Shown piece by piece: positions 1-5,183 of a stretch of 5,302 nt of DNA. Positions within the stretch are counted from its first letter, which is position 1. Each line of letters opens with the position of its first letter. Below the pieces are notes generated by a model that did not search any database, had not been told where the DNA came from, and was given only the letters and a program-made list of their open reading frames with translations. Source of the stretch: Limnochordia bacterium (lineage in GTDB: Bacteria > Bacillota > Limnochordia > Darwinibacteriales > SLO01); the NCBI GenBank assembly GCA_007132635.1, contig SLOG01000078.1:1-5302 (forward strand), written 5' to 3'. The position numbers and the translations under genes were made by a program.

Positions 1-707
1 GCCGAGTCATGATAAAACGTTTCGGTATCTAAACGCCCTTCTTCAGACCGGTTTATGAGAATCACGGGCTCAATGGCGAGACGGCGGCACATGTCTACCG
101 AGAGAGCGAGGTCATGAAGTCCAAACGGTGTTGGATCAGCAACCAGTACAACACAGTCTGCATCGCGTATTGTCTCAATCGTGGGACATGTCGTACCGGG
201 AGGAGCGTCAAAAATGGCGATGTCCGTCGAGGGTCCTTGCTTGACTCTCTCAATGAGTCGCGTCGTCATGGTCGTTTCGCCGGTCTTTAGGAGGCCGTAG
301 CGATGCAGAATTCCGTGGCAGTTGCCTGTTGTGATGGAACCTATCTCTCGTTGGCCTTCTATGACAGCGTCGTTTGGGCACACATAAGAACAAGCACCAC
401 AGATATGGCATAGTTCTGGGAACAGCAGAATGTCCTCCTGTAAAGCCACCAATGCAGAGAATTGGCATGCATTTATGCAGCGTCCGCAGTGTGTGCAGAG
501 GGTCTTGTCGATTTCATGAGGAGCGTCCACAAAAACAGGCACCTGGGACACATCCGTGGGCTTGAGAAAGAGGTGGCCATTAGGTACCTCAACATCGCAG
601 TCTAAGTAGGTGACTCTATAGCCTTGGCAGTGCAGAGTTTCTGCCAAGTTTGTGGCGACGAGGGTTTTCCCGGTGCCACCTTTTCCGCTGGCAACAGCTA
701 TTTTCAC
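1..707 (-). CDS. MinD-superfamily P-loop ATPase with inserted 2[4Fe-4S] ferredoxin domain (3' end cut off by window)
   Basis: Cytosolic ATPase of the Mrp/MinD/NifH-like class, probably loading, moving or reducing metal-sulfur clusters with the NifX-type proteins encoded just upstream. The translation opens VKIAVASGKGGTGKT, a deviant Walker A (residues 8-15), followed by DCD at 36-38 and the switch II motif DAPPG at 167-171. Between them lies an inserted bacterial ferredoxin domain with two CxxCxxCxxxC motifs (Cys 71, 74, 77, 81 and 100, 103, 106, 110; the second is followed by Pro), enough for two [4Fe-4S] clusters. The start is GTG at 707-705: AAGGAGG lies 8 bases upstream, and the nearby ATG at 714 is out of frame. 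235 codons are visible; relatives are usually about 280-290 residues, so roughly 50 are missing beyond the left edge. It is last in the visible cluster, 64 bases after the DUF5320 gene. Related loci often carry a second such ATPase; whether one follows cannot be seen. The family is clear; the client cluster is inferred. Confidence 0.93.
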   Translation of the reverse strand, partial: MKIAVASGKGGTGKTLVATNLAETLHCQGYRVTYLDCDVEVPNGHLFLKPTDVSQVPVFVDAPHEIDKTLCTHCGRCINACQFSALVALQEDILLFPELCHICGACSYVCPNDAVIEGQREIGSITTGNCHGILHRYGLLKTGETTMTTRLIERVKQGPSTDIAIFDAPPGTTCPTIETIRDADCVVLVADPTPFGLHDLALSVDMCRRLAIEPVILINRSEEGRLDTETFYHDS

Positions 708-715
708 GCGGCATG

Positions 716-722
716 CCTCCTT
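716..722 (-). promoter_or_regulatory. Ribosome binding site of the MinD-type ATPase
   Basis: AAGGAGG on the minus strand, 8 bases before the GTG at 707-705. It decides in favour of the GTG start. It begins 5 bases after the foot of the 728-760 hairpin, so the hairpin sits directly on the upstream side of the initiation region. Confidence 0.8.
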
Positions 723-727
723 ATAGT

Positions 728-760
728 CTGCGGCCTCAACCCGTTGGGTTGAGGCCGCAG
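728..760 (-). other. Perfect 15-bp intercistronic hairpin between the DUF5320 and ATPase genes
   Basis: The arms at 728-742 and 746-760 are exact reverse complements (CTGCGGCCTCAACCC and its complement) around a 3-base loop. The stem is GC-rich and should be very stable. Neither strand has a T-tract after it: on the minus strand it runs into ACTATAAGGAGG, the binding site of the next gene. A classical intrinsic terminator is therefore unlikely. It more plausibly acts as an mRNA processing or stability element, or as an attenuator that sets ATPase levels relative to the genes before it. The structure is certain from the sequence; the role is inference. Confidence 0.75.
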
Positions 761-771
761 TCCGCACCTAC

Positions 772-1086
772 TCATGATTCGTCCTCTAACTGCTCAAGTC
801 GCTTGCTGACGTCTTCCAAATCCTTTTTCAACATGTCCGCTTCGTGCTGCAGCATCTCCCGCTCGCTTCTGGTGTCGGTCTGAGCCGGGCCTGGCTGTTG
901 GCAGCCAAACCGAGCCCAGCTTGGCAGTCCAGTGGCATGGTACATATTGCGCCATCCTCGTCCGCGCCCTCCATAACCGGGACCAGGCCGGGTGAATCCT
1001 GGTGTGGGGAAGCCTGCACAATATCCTGCGCTGCGCCCTGTCATGGACCCCATGCCGGCCGGACCTGTTCTGTCACCACGTGGCAT
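772..1086 (-). CDS. DUF5320-type Gly/Arg/Pro-rich small protein with C-terminal coiled coil
   Basis: 104 residues. The N-terminus MPRGDRTGPAGMGSMTGR, followed by SAGYCAGF, matches the signature I recall for the DUF5320 family, small proteins found next to NifX-like and MinD-like genes in anaerobes. Residues 1-47 are rich in Gly, Pro and Arg and probably disordered. There are only two cysteines (23 and 62), too few for a classical Fe-S motif. Residues about 73-103 are charged with heptad-like Leu/Met spacing and should form a coiled coil, so oligomerisation or docking to a partner is plausible. The start is ATG at 1086-1084, with GAAGGGGG at 1096-1103, 9 bases upstream. It has its own promoter at 1126-1154, a near copy of the one before the first NifX gene. 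The family has no defined biochemical function that I know of; a role in the same metal-cluster pathway is inferred from the neighbours. Confidence 0.85.
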   Translation of the reverse strand: MPRGDRTGPAGMGSMTGRSAGYCAGFPTPGFTRPGPGYGGRGRGWRNMYHATGLPSWARFGCQQPGPAQTDTRSEREMLQHEADMLKKDLEDVSKRLEQLEDES

Positions 1087-1125
1087 TCTTCTACACCCCC
1101 TTCGACATTACTGTCCTTCAACCAA

Positions 1126-1156
1126 AGCATAACTCAATTATGAGCATATGTCAATA
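1126..1156 (-). promoter_or_regulatory. Promoter P2 with spacer dyad, upstream of the DUF5320 gene
   Basis: On the minus strand: -35 TTGACA (1149-1154, full consensus), a 17-base spacer (1132-1148) and -10 TATGCT (1126-1131, 4 of 6). The predicted start of transcription is near 1119, giving a leader of about 33 bases. The spacer contains CTCA-TAAT-TGAG (1133-1144), a dyad placed where a bound dimer would block or remodel polymerase. The block TATTGACATATGCTC (1142-1156) is identical to the one in promoter P1 at 1967-1981. Confidence 0.72.
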
Positions 1157-1174
1157 ACCTGCTTAAGTCCAAGG

Positions 1175-1504
1175 CTAGTGGTTGCAGAAGCCTCCTTGAC
1201 TCGCCAAAGCTTCATCTGCATACTGCTGCAGCACTTGATCGACGCTGCCGTTGACACCAACAATGGTATCAATGCCAGCGGCATCAAAGAGCTGTTTAGC
1301 GCGCTGTCCCATTCCTCCCGCGATGATACAGGTGATGCCGTGTTCGGCAAGAAAACGGGGAAGAAAGCCAGGTTCATGTCCTGGGTTATCAATGATCACA
1401 ACGTCTAGTACCTGACTGTCTTGTATTTTTGCCATCGTGTAGTGGGTGCAGCGGCCGAAGTGCTCAGCCACCTGACCGTTGTCGGTTGCAACTGCTACTC
1501 GCAT
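1175..1504 (-). CDS. Dinitrogenase iron-molybdenum cofactor (NifX/MTH1175-like) family protein
   Basis: 109 residues spanning a single NifB/NifX-type (Fe-Mo cofactor biosynthesis, PF02579) domain, an RNase H-like fold that binds metal-sulfur clusters in NifX, NafY and orange protein. Visible features are the start MRVAVATDNG, VAEHFGRC at 12-19, the NPGHEPGFLPRFLAEHG stretch at 40-56 typical of the MTH1175-like branch, AGGMGQRA at 62-69, and a tail ending GGFCNH. The Cys-His end may be a remnant of the metal-binding C-termini seen in relatives. The start is ATG at 1504-1502, with AGGAGGG about 6 bases upstream. It lies 42 bases after the stop of the other NifX-type gene, with no terminator between, so the two are probably co-transcribed. 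No nif structural genes are in view, so a nitrogenase role is not implied; carrying or assembling another Mo/Fe/Cu-S cluster is the better guess. Confidence 0.92.
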   Translation of the reverse strand: MRVAVATDNGQVAEHFGRCTHYTMAKIQDSQVLDVVIIDNPGHEPGFLPRFLAEHGITCIIAGGMGQRAKQLFDAAGIDTIVGVNGSVDQVLQQYADEALASQGGFCNH

Positions 1505-1546
1505 AGCGAACCCTCCTGTCGTATTGACTCTTTCTGGTTGAGGCTA

Positions 1547-1891
1547 CTACGACTCAACAATATCTCCTTCTGTCAACCTACCGTGTGAGAAATCGGATAA
1601 GAGGTCAGCGACGGTTGCGGCGGTACCGGTATACACACGGATGCCCGCACTGTCCAATGCACGCATAGCTTTCGGACCAACTTTCCCCGTAAGGAGCGTT
1701 GATACCTGGCGTTCGATAAGGAACTGGACCGCATCGACTCCTGCTCCTCCGGAGAGTCTGCGGCTAGCGTTTTTGACCACTTCGCAGGCCGAAGCTCCTT
1801 CTGACTCGACTAACACGAAATACCTGCAGCGGCCGAAGCGGGAATCCACTGGCGAGTCAAGACTCGGTCCGTTCGCCGTGATTGCGATCAT
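1547..1891 (-). CDS. Dinitrogenase iron-molybdenum cofactor (NifX-like) family protein, first gene of the cluster
   Basis: 114 residues, one NifX-type domain: MIAITANGP at the start, DSPVDSRFGRC at 12-22, SGGAG at 47-51, and LLTGKVGPKAMRALDSAGIRVY at 66-87, the usual core of the family. It differs clearly from its neighbour at 1175-1504: it lacks the GHEPGFLPRFLAEHG segment and has no Cys/His tail. The two are therefore distinct paralogues rather than a recent duplication. The start is ATG at 1891-1889, because GGAGG lies 8 bases upstream; a TTG at 1906 would add 5 residues, but it overlaps that binding site. It is preceded by promoter P1 and followed after 42 bases by the second NifX-type gene. 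Likely a cytosolic chaperone for a metal-sulfur cluster; which cluster cannot be told. Confidence 0.92.
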   Translation of the reverse strand: MIAITANGPSLDSPVDSRFGRCRYFVLVESEGASACEVVKNASRRLSGGAGVDAVQFLIERQVSTLLTGKVGPKAMRALDSAGIRVYTGTAATVADLLSDFSHGRLTEGDIVES

Positions 1892-1899
1892 TGTCTGCA

Positions 1900-1904
1900 C
1901 CTCC
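1900..1904 (-). promoter_or_regulatory. Ribosome binding site of the first NifX-type gene
   Basis: GGAGG on the minus strand, 8 bases before the ATG at 1891. It rules out the in-frame TTG at 1906, which lies just upstream of and overlaps it. Confidence 0.8.
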
Positions 1905-1950
1905 AAAAATCGGACATTGGATTGACCTTTGTGGTCTTATGCCCATTACT

Positions 1951-1981
1951 ATCGTAACTCTAAAAAGAGCATATGTCAATA
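1951..1981 (-). promoter_or_regulatory. Promoter P1 with spacer dyad, upstream of the NifX-type genes
   Basis: On the minus strand: -35 TTGACA (1974-1979), a 17-base spacer and -10 TACGAT (1951-1956, 4 of 6). The predicted start of transcription is near 1944, about 53 bases before the ATG. The spacer holds the dyad CTCT-TTTT-AGAG (1958-1969). Compared with P2, the bases TATTGACATATGCTC and GAGTTA are identical. The inner arm pair has changed from A/T to T/A on both sides, so the symmetry is kept. This indicates a shared regulatory protein binding both sites. Confidence 0.75.
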
Positions 1982-2091
1982 TGTCCTAGAGGTTGTTGAT
2001 CTTCTCGGTTTTAAGGAGTGCCGCCACGCGTCCGTAGTAAAACGGAGAGAACCAACTGCCTTCTTGACAAGCAGAGAAAATTAACGCCTTC

Positions 2092-2754
2092 CTAGAGCGA
2101 ACCGCCCGCCCACTGAATGCTTCGGTGCAGCAGGCATCGGAAGCCCTGGTCTGCCCACGCACTGTTGTCATGTCCGAGTACTGTACAGACGACGCGGGCT
2201 TGCTCATGTTGTCTAGCCCATGCTGGAGTTTCCATGCTTTGCGGATGCTGTGTTCTTAACAGTATCGTTGAGTCTCCGTTCACTGGCCTCATGTTATACG
2301 TCTCATCGGTCATGGACCACGGGTTCAGAGACTCGGTTATCGGATGGTTTTCGGCGATTTCAATGGAAAACTGCTGTTCCATGTGGTAGCTAAACTCACG
2401 ATCCTCCATGCCGAGAATCGCTGCCCATTCCTCCCACTCTAAGAAGGCCAGTACGGCGTGATGCATCATGATGAGGCCTTGACCAGTTTGGGTGAGTCTG
2501 CGGATAGTGCCGCGCAGGGGCTGTCCAAACCAGCCTGTGTCCTGTCCTGGTTTGGGCCCATGCATGTTGTAGAAGACGATGACGTCGTAGGCCTCCTGAA
2601 CTCGACCCCAGTCGTGCACAAAATCCTCTAGTGTTTGGATGTACGGATCAACATCCGGAAAGCTGCGGAACAGCGCGTGGAAATTTGGGACGTCGTAGGG
2701 ATGGTTGCCTGTGAGAACAGCGACAGCTAGCTTGTCTTTCGAAAACGGATGCAT
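2092..2754 (-). CDS. ThuA-like domain protein (trehalose-utilisation family, PF06283)
   Basis: 220 residues, about the normal length for a single-domain, class I glutamine-amidotransferase-like ThuA protein. Visible features are VAVLTGNHPYDVPNFHALFR at 11-30, the strand YDVIVFYNMHG at 56-66, GQGLIMMHHAVLAFLEWEEW at 91-110 with the conserved His pair 98-99, HPITESL near 137-143, TDETYNM at 149-155, and the C-terminal VLGHDNSAW followed by GFRCLLHRSIQWAGG (192-218). There is no signal peptide, so it is cytosolic. In Sinorhizobium, ThuA and ThuB act in a 3-keto-disaccharide route of trehalose use; many ThuA paralogues have no proven reaction. The start is ATG at 2754-2752, with AGGAGGAA 8 bases upstream. 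The frame stays open to 3021, but that extension lies antisense to the divergent aminotransferase and is not real. It is divergent from the aminotransferase by 133 bases. No clear terminator follows, so reading on into promoter P1 is possible. Confidence 0.87.
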   Translation of the reverse strand: MHPFSKDKLAVAVLTGNHPYDVPNFHALFRSFPDVDPYIQTLEDFVHDWGRVQEAYDVIVFYNMHGPKPGQDTGWFGQPLRGTIRRLTQTGQGLIMMHHAVLAFLEWEEWAAILGMEDREFSYHMEQQFSIEIAENHPITESLNPWSMTDETYNMRPVNGDSTILLRTQHPQSMETPAWARQHEQARVVCTVLGHDNSAWADQGFRCLLHRSIQWAGGSL

Positions 2755-2762
2755 TCGAGATT

Positions 2763-2767
2763 CCTCC
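2763..2767 (-). promoter_or_regulatory. Ribosome binding site of the ThuA-like gene
   Basis: GGAGG within AAGGAGGAA on the minus strand, 8 bases before the ATG at 2754. It fixes the start and rejects the longer open frame reaching 3021. Confidence 0.8.
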
Positions 2768-2812
2768 TTTTTTTGGACCTTGAGCACTCTGCCTTTTCCG
2801 TGAATAGCAGGT

Positions 2813-2859
2813 ACATGAAGGCATGTGCAGAATAAGGTAATCGTCGGTGTTTGGCACCG
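2813..2859. promoter_or_regulatory. Two small inverted repeats in the ThuA/aminotransferase divergent region
   Basis: ACATG-AAGG-CATGT (2813-2826) and CGGTG-TTTGG-CACCG (2845-2859) are perfect 5-bp-arm inverted repeats in the 133-base gap between divergent genes, where operators for a shared regulator would be expected. I found no convincing sigma-A promoter: the best plus-strand candidate, TTGAGC at 2780 with AATAGC 17 bases later, is weak. Arms this short can occur by chance, so an operator role is only a suggestion. Confidence 0.35.
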
Positions 2860-2887
2860 GCTCTGGGGAGAGGAGTGCATACAGGTA

Positions 2888-4030
2888 ATGACCCGAAAAG
2901 ATTCGTTTTTTGATCGGCTTCCGGACAACCTTTTTATCGGGCCGGTGTTTGGTCCTGAAGAGGCTGAGGCTGTGAAAGCCCTCGTCGAGGCGGGTACCAT
3001 AACGCAGCTGTCCACTGACACGGTGGAGGAGTTTGAAGTTGCGTTTGCCGCTTATATCGGAGTGAAGGAAGCAGTCGCCGTCAGCTCGGGGACAGCTGCG
3101 GTGCATACGGCGTTGATCGCGGCGGGTGTTGAGGCCGGGGATGAAGTGATTGTGCCGGCCTTTACCTTTATCGGGACCGTGGGGCCGGTTCTGCATCAGC
3201 ATGCGGTACCCGTCTTTGCGGATATTGATCCCACGACACTGTGCCTCGCAGCTGAAGACGTAGAACGCAAGATAACCGATAAGACGAAGGCAGTGCTGCC
3301 GGTTGACCTCTTTGGGCATCCCGCCGATTTGGATGCAATTACTGCTGTGGCCGAGAAGCACGGTGTTACTGTCGTTGACGATGCCTGCCAGTCTCACGGG
3401 GCTGAGTACAAAGGCAGACGTCTCGGTGGATTGGCGCCGCTAACGAGCTTCAGCTTTCAGGAGTCGAAGAACATGACTACCGGCGAAGGCGGCATGGTGA
3501 CGACCAACGATCCAGAATTGGCGCAAGTGTGTCGCAGTGTGCGGCATCAGGGTGAACAGACTTGGGGGCTCATTGCGAGAGTTGGATATAACTATCGCAT
3601 GACAGCTCTTCAGGCAGCGATAGGCATCGAGCAATTGAAGAAGCTCGATGATTTCAACACGCGTCGCAGAGCGATAGCGGGGTGTTATACTGAGGCGCTC
3701 GTGTCCCTTGGTCTGCAGCTTCCTACCGAGGCTTCTTACGCCAAAAGCGTCTGCCATGTGTATTCGTTTCTGCTTCCCAAGGCATTAGCACCGCGTCGTG
3801 ACGAGATCCTAAATGCTCTGCAGCAGCAGGGAGTGCCTGTCAGCATCGCGTATCCGAAACCGCTCTACGCGAGTCCTGTTTTTGACGGCTTTGCTGTGCA
3901 GGCCTGCCCGGTCACAGAAGATATAGCCTCTCGGGTTTTGACGCTGCCTACGGCCCATTCGCTTTCCATCGAAACGGCTGGCCGGATTGCCGAGATGACG
4001 CGCTCTGTTTTGGAGCGTTATCTCACGTAG
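2888..4030 (+). CDS. DegT/DnrJ/EryC1/StrS-family PLP-dependent aminotransferase
   Basis: 380 residues, the usual length for this fold-type I family, which aminates keto-sugars, keto-cyclitols or related ketones with Glu or Gln as donor. Visible features are VSSGTAAVHTAL at 65-76 (phosphate-binding Ser-Gly-Thr), DEVIVPAFTFIGTV at 85-98, VDLFGHPADLDAI at 139-151, VVDDACQSHGAEYKG at 162-176 (Asp165 for the pyridine nitrogen, Gln168), SFSFQESKNMTTGEGGM at 187-203 with Lys194 as the Schiff-base lysine, and GYNYRMTALQAAIG at 233-246. All catalytic residues are present. Having Lys rather than His at the internal aldimine position argues for a true aminotransferase and against a ColD-like dehydratase. 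The start is ATG at 2888, 12 bases after AGGAG (2871-2875); the upstream in-frame ATG at 2825 would add 21 unlikely residues and lacks a good binding site. It ends just before a strong terminator, so it is probably monocistronic. The sugar substrate is unknown. Confidence 0.93.
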   Translation: MTRKDSFFDRLPDNLFIGPVFGPEEAEAVKALVEAGTITQLSTDTVEEFEVAFAAYIGVKEAVAVSSGTAAVHTALIAAGVEAGDEVIVPAFTFIGTVGPVLHQHAVPVFADIDPTTLCLAAEDVERKITDKTKAVLPVDLFGHPADLDAITAVAEKHGVTVVDDACQSHGAEYKGRRLGGLAPLTSFSFQESKNMTTGEGGMVTTNDPELAQVCRSVRHQGEQTWGLIARVGYNYRMTALQAAIGIEQLKKLDDFNTRRRAIAGCYTEALVSLGLQLPTEASYAKSVCHVYSFLLPKALAPRRDEILNALQQQGVPVSIAYPKPLYASPVFDGFAVQACPVTEDIASRVLTLPTAHSLSIETAGRIAEMTRSVLERYLT

Positions 4031-4038
4031 ACACAGCA

Positions 4039-4073
4039 CACCCCATCCCCGCTTTGTGAGCGGGGATGGGGTG
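4039..4073 (+). terminator. Intrinsic-terminator-like hairpin after the aminotransferase
   Basis: A perfect 15-bp stem (arms 4039-4053 and 4059-4073, CACCCCATCCCCGCT and its complement) around the loop TTGTG begins 9 bases after the stop codon. It is followed by CTTGTCT, a short and imperfect T-rich stretch. Position between convergent genes and stem strength favour a terminator. It may also stop minus-strand transcripts from the isomerase-like gene. Confidence 0.78.
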
Positions 4074-4136
4074 CTTGTCTCTGCCCGCTTAGGATGGCGG
4101 AGAAAATCGACTATCCTTTAGGCGACACAGGAATGG

Positions 4137-4152
4137 GTTTTAGGCCTAAAAC
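4137..4152. repeat. 16-bp perfect palindrome spanning the stop codon of the isomerase-like gene
   Basis: GTTTTAGG followed directly by CCTAAAAC, with no loop. The TAG stop of the minus-strand gene (4146-4148) lies inside it. The half TTTAGGC also occurs at 4117-4123 and can pair with GCCTAAA at 4144-4150, so a larger 3' stem can form. This could be part of the 3' end structure of the minus-strand transcript or a protein site; the function is not known. Confidence 0.5.
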
Positions 4153-5000
4153 AAATCACCGTACCCAAGTTTGACTAGGTTATCTCGGGATATCTGCAGG
4201 CTTTCGAAGGCATCTCTTCCATAAGTGCTGTCTTGCTCGACGATGAGATATTCGGCTCCGCTTTCTAATCCCGCATCAATAATCGCCTTCATATCCAGCG
4301 TACCCTCGCCAACTTCCGCCCATTCGACGACATTGCCCATCGCCGCCCTTACGTCGGCATTCGTCAGGTCGACCTTGCCGATGCGGTAATCCTTGAGGTG
4401 CAGCAGTTTGACTCGTCTTTCATAGCCCTTGATGAACTCCACCGGGTCCACTCCGCCGCGCCAGATCCAGTGTACATCCAGCTCAAAGCCGATTTTACTG
4501 CTGTTATCTTTGATAATATCCAGTGCGTACTGCCCATCATACTTGGCGAATTCGAAATGATGGGTGTGGTAGTAGAAGCTGATACCCTGCTCCTGCAGAC
4601 GGTCAGCCATGGCGTCGGCTTTGTGGGCGAAATCGATAAGTGTGTCTTTGGACTCTAAGTACTGAAGCGGCAGAATGCCCATGCGCAGGAACGTGCAGTC
4701 GAGGGCGCGACAGTCGGCCACGATCTTGTCGAAGTCATCGGCCAGGTTTTCTCGTTTCTGTGCAGGAGCTCCGGGCAGTTGGACGTCCTCCAGCATAGCC
4801 GACATCGCAGCGACGGTCAGTCCGGTGTCGTCACACGCTCGTCTTACAGCGTTTGTGTTTTCGGGTGTCATGGGCAGCTGGGACACTTCAATGTAGTTAT
4901 ATCCGATATCCTTCAGCTTGCAGAGAGATTCATAGACTCCGATCTCCTCGAAATTCTTTTTCAGCATCATGATGATGACGCCGATCTTTGCCTGTTTCAT
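4146..5000 (-). CDS. Sugar phosphate isomerase/epimerase-like TIM-barrel protein (xylose isomerase-like, PF01261)
   Basis: 284 residues, normal length for the IolE/COG1082-type barrel. These cytosolic metal-dependent enzymes isomerise, epimerise or dehydrate sugars and inososes. Visible features are GVYESLCKLKDIGYNYIEVSQ at 21-41, the strand ISFYYHTHHFEF at 140-151 (His and Glu150), GFELDVHWIWRGG at 171-183 (Asp175, His177), VKLLHLKDYRIGK at 197-209 (His201, Asp204), EVGEGTLD at 229-236, and YLIVEQDSTYG at 251-261 (Glu256). Glu150, Asp175, His201 and Glu256 fit the usual metal-ligand set of the family. The start is ATG at 5000-4998, with GGAGG 7 bases upstream (5008-5012); the frame is open to 5153, but that leader lacks family sequence. 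Divergent from the kinase-like gene by 183 bases and convergent with the aminotransferase. The substrate is unassigned; an inosose, a keto-sugar or a 3-keto-glycoside are all possible. Confidence 0.9.
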   Translation of the reverse strand: MKQAKIGVIIMMLKKNFEEIGVYESLCKLKDIGYNYIEVSQLPMTPENTNAVRRACDDTGLTVAAMSAMLEDVQLPGAPAQKRENLADDFDKIVADCRALDCTFLRMGILPLQYLESKDTLIDFAHKADAMADRLQEQGISFYYHTHHFEFAKYDGQYALDIIKDNSSKIGFELDVHWIWRGGVDPVEFIKGYERRVKLLHLKDYRIGKVDLTNADVRAAMGNVVEWAEVGEGTLDMKAIIDAGLESGAEYLIVEQDSTYGRDAFESLQISRDNLVKLGYGDLF

Positions 5001-5007
5001 GGTTTTG

Positions 5008-5012
5008 CCTCC
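5008..5012 (-). promoter_or_regulatory. Ribosome binding site of the isomerase-like gene
   Basis: GGAGG on the minus strand, 7 bases before the ATG at 5000. It supports the 284-residue product and excludes the 51-residue upstream extension of the open frame. Confidence 0.8.
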
Positions 5013-5114
5013 AATTTCTTTGGGTTCTCCTGGCTGCAACACAATACCATTATCTTCGCCAGACCGAAGAAGGATTCCTTTTGTGAACGTGAGTAGGGCT
5101 CCGAGTCGTTTTGA

Positions 5115-5162
5115 ATGAAGGAAATACGCACTGTAATGAAAAACATAGTTCATGAAGGAAAT
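5115..5162. repeat. Paired 11-bp direct repeat in the isomerase/kinase divergent region
   Basis: ATGAAGGAAAT occurs at 5115-5125 and again at 5152-5162, 37 bases apart start to start, in the gap between divergent genes. The second copy overlaps the 8-bp palindrome TTCATGAA (5149-5156) and lies just before the kinase ribosome binding site. A weak plus-strand promoter, TTTTGA (5109-5114), 17 bases, TGTAAT (5132-5137), would be flanked by the copies. Tandem operators are possible, but no regulator is in view. Confidence 0.45.
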
Positions 5163-5170
5163 TAATTGAT

Positions 5171-5176
5171 AGGAGG
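5171..5176 (+). promoter_or_regulatory. Ribosome binding site of the kinase-like gene
   Basis: AGGAGG 7 bases before the TTG at 5184. This strong site at ideal spacing is the main reason for calling a TTG start; the first in-frame ATG (5238) has no comparable site and would remove the N-terminal strand. Confidence 0.75.
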
Positions 5177-5183
5177 GCTTAGT

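Noticed and set aside
250..468. Small minus-strand open frame of 72 codons
   Set aside because: It is a shifted frame within the ferredoxin region of the MinD-type ATPase, whose own frame is intact.
728..760. Calling the 15-bp hairpin an intrinsic terminator
   Set aside because: No T-rich run on either side, and the next gene's ribosome binding site follows at once; kept as an intercistronic hairpin.
1547..1891. Nitrogenase (nif) cluster
   Set aside because: Only NifX-type small domains are present; no nifH, nifD, nifK, nifE, nifN or nifB is seen, and these domains are common in organisms that do not fix nitrogen.
2031..2046. Small hairpin TCCGT-AGTAAA-ACGGA as a ThuA terminator
   Set aside because: The stem has only 5 bp and no T-tract follows on the minus strand.
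1986..2091. Possible remnant coding tail after ThuA (minus frame ending YYGRVAALLKTEKINNL)
   Set aside because: It looks mildly protein-like, but it has no start or binding site of its own outside the ThuA gene and I recognise no family; ThuA itself has a complete normal C-terminus.
2755..3021. N-terminal extension of the ThuA open frame to 309 residues
   Set aside because: It runs antisense through the aminotransferase start region, has no family similarity, and a strong ribosome binding site fixes the start at 2754.
2648..3397. 249-residue minus-strand open frame
   Set aside because: It overlaps two well-supported genes in other frames and its composition (Arg, Cys, Ser, His rich) is that of an antisense shadow.
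5001..5153. 51-residue upstream extension of the isomerase-like protein
   Set aside because: GGAGG at 5008-5012 and the start of family sequence at MKQAKIGV place the start at 5000; the extension covers promoter DNA.
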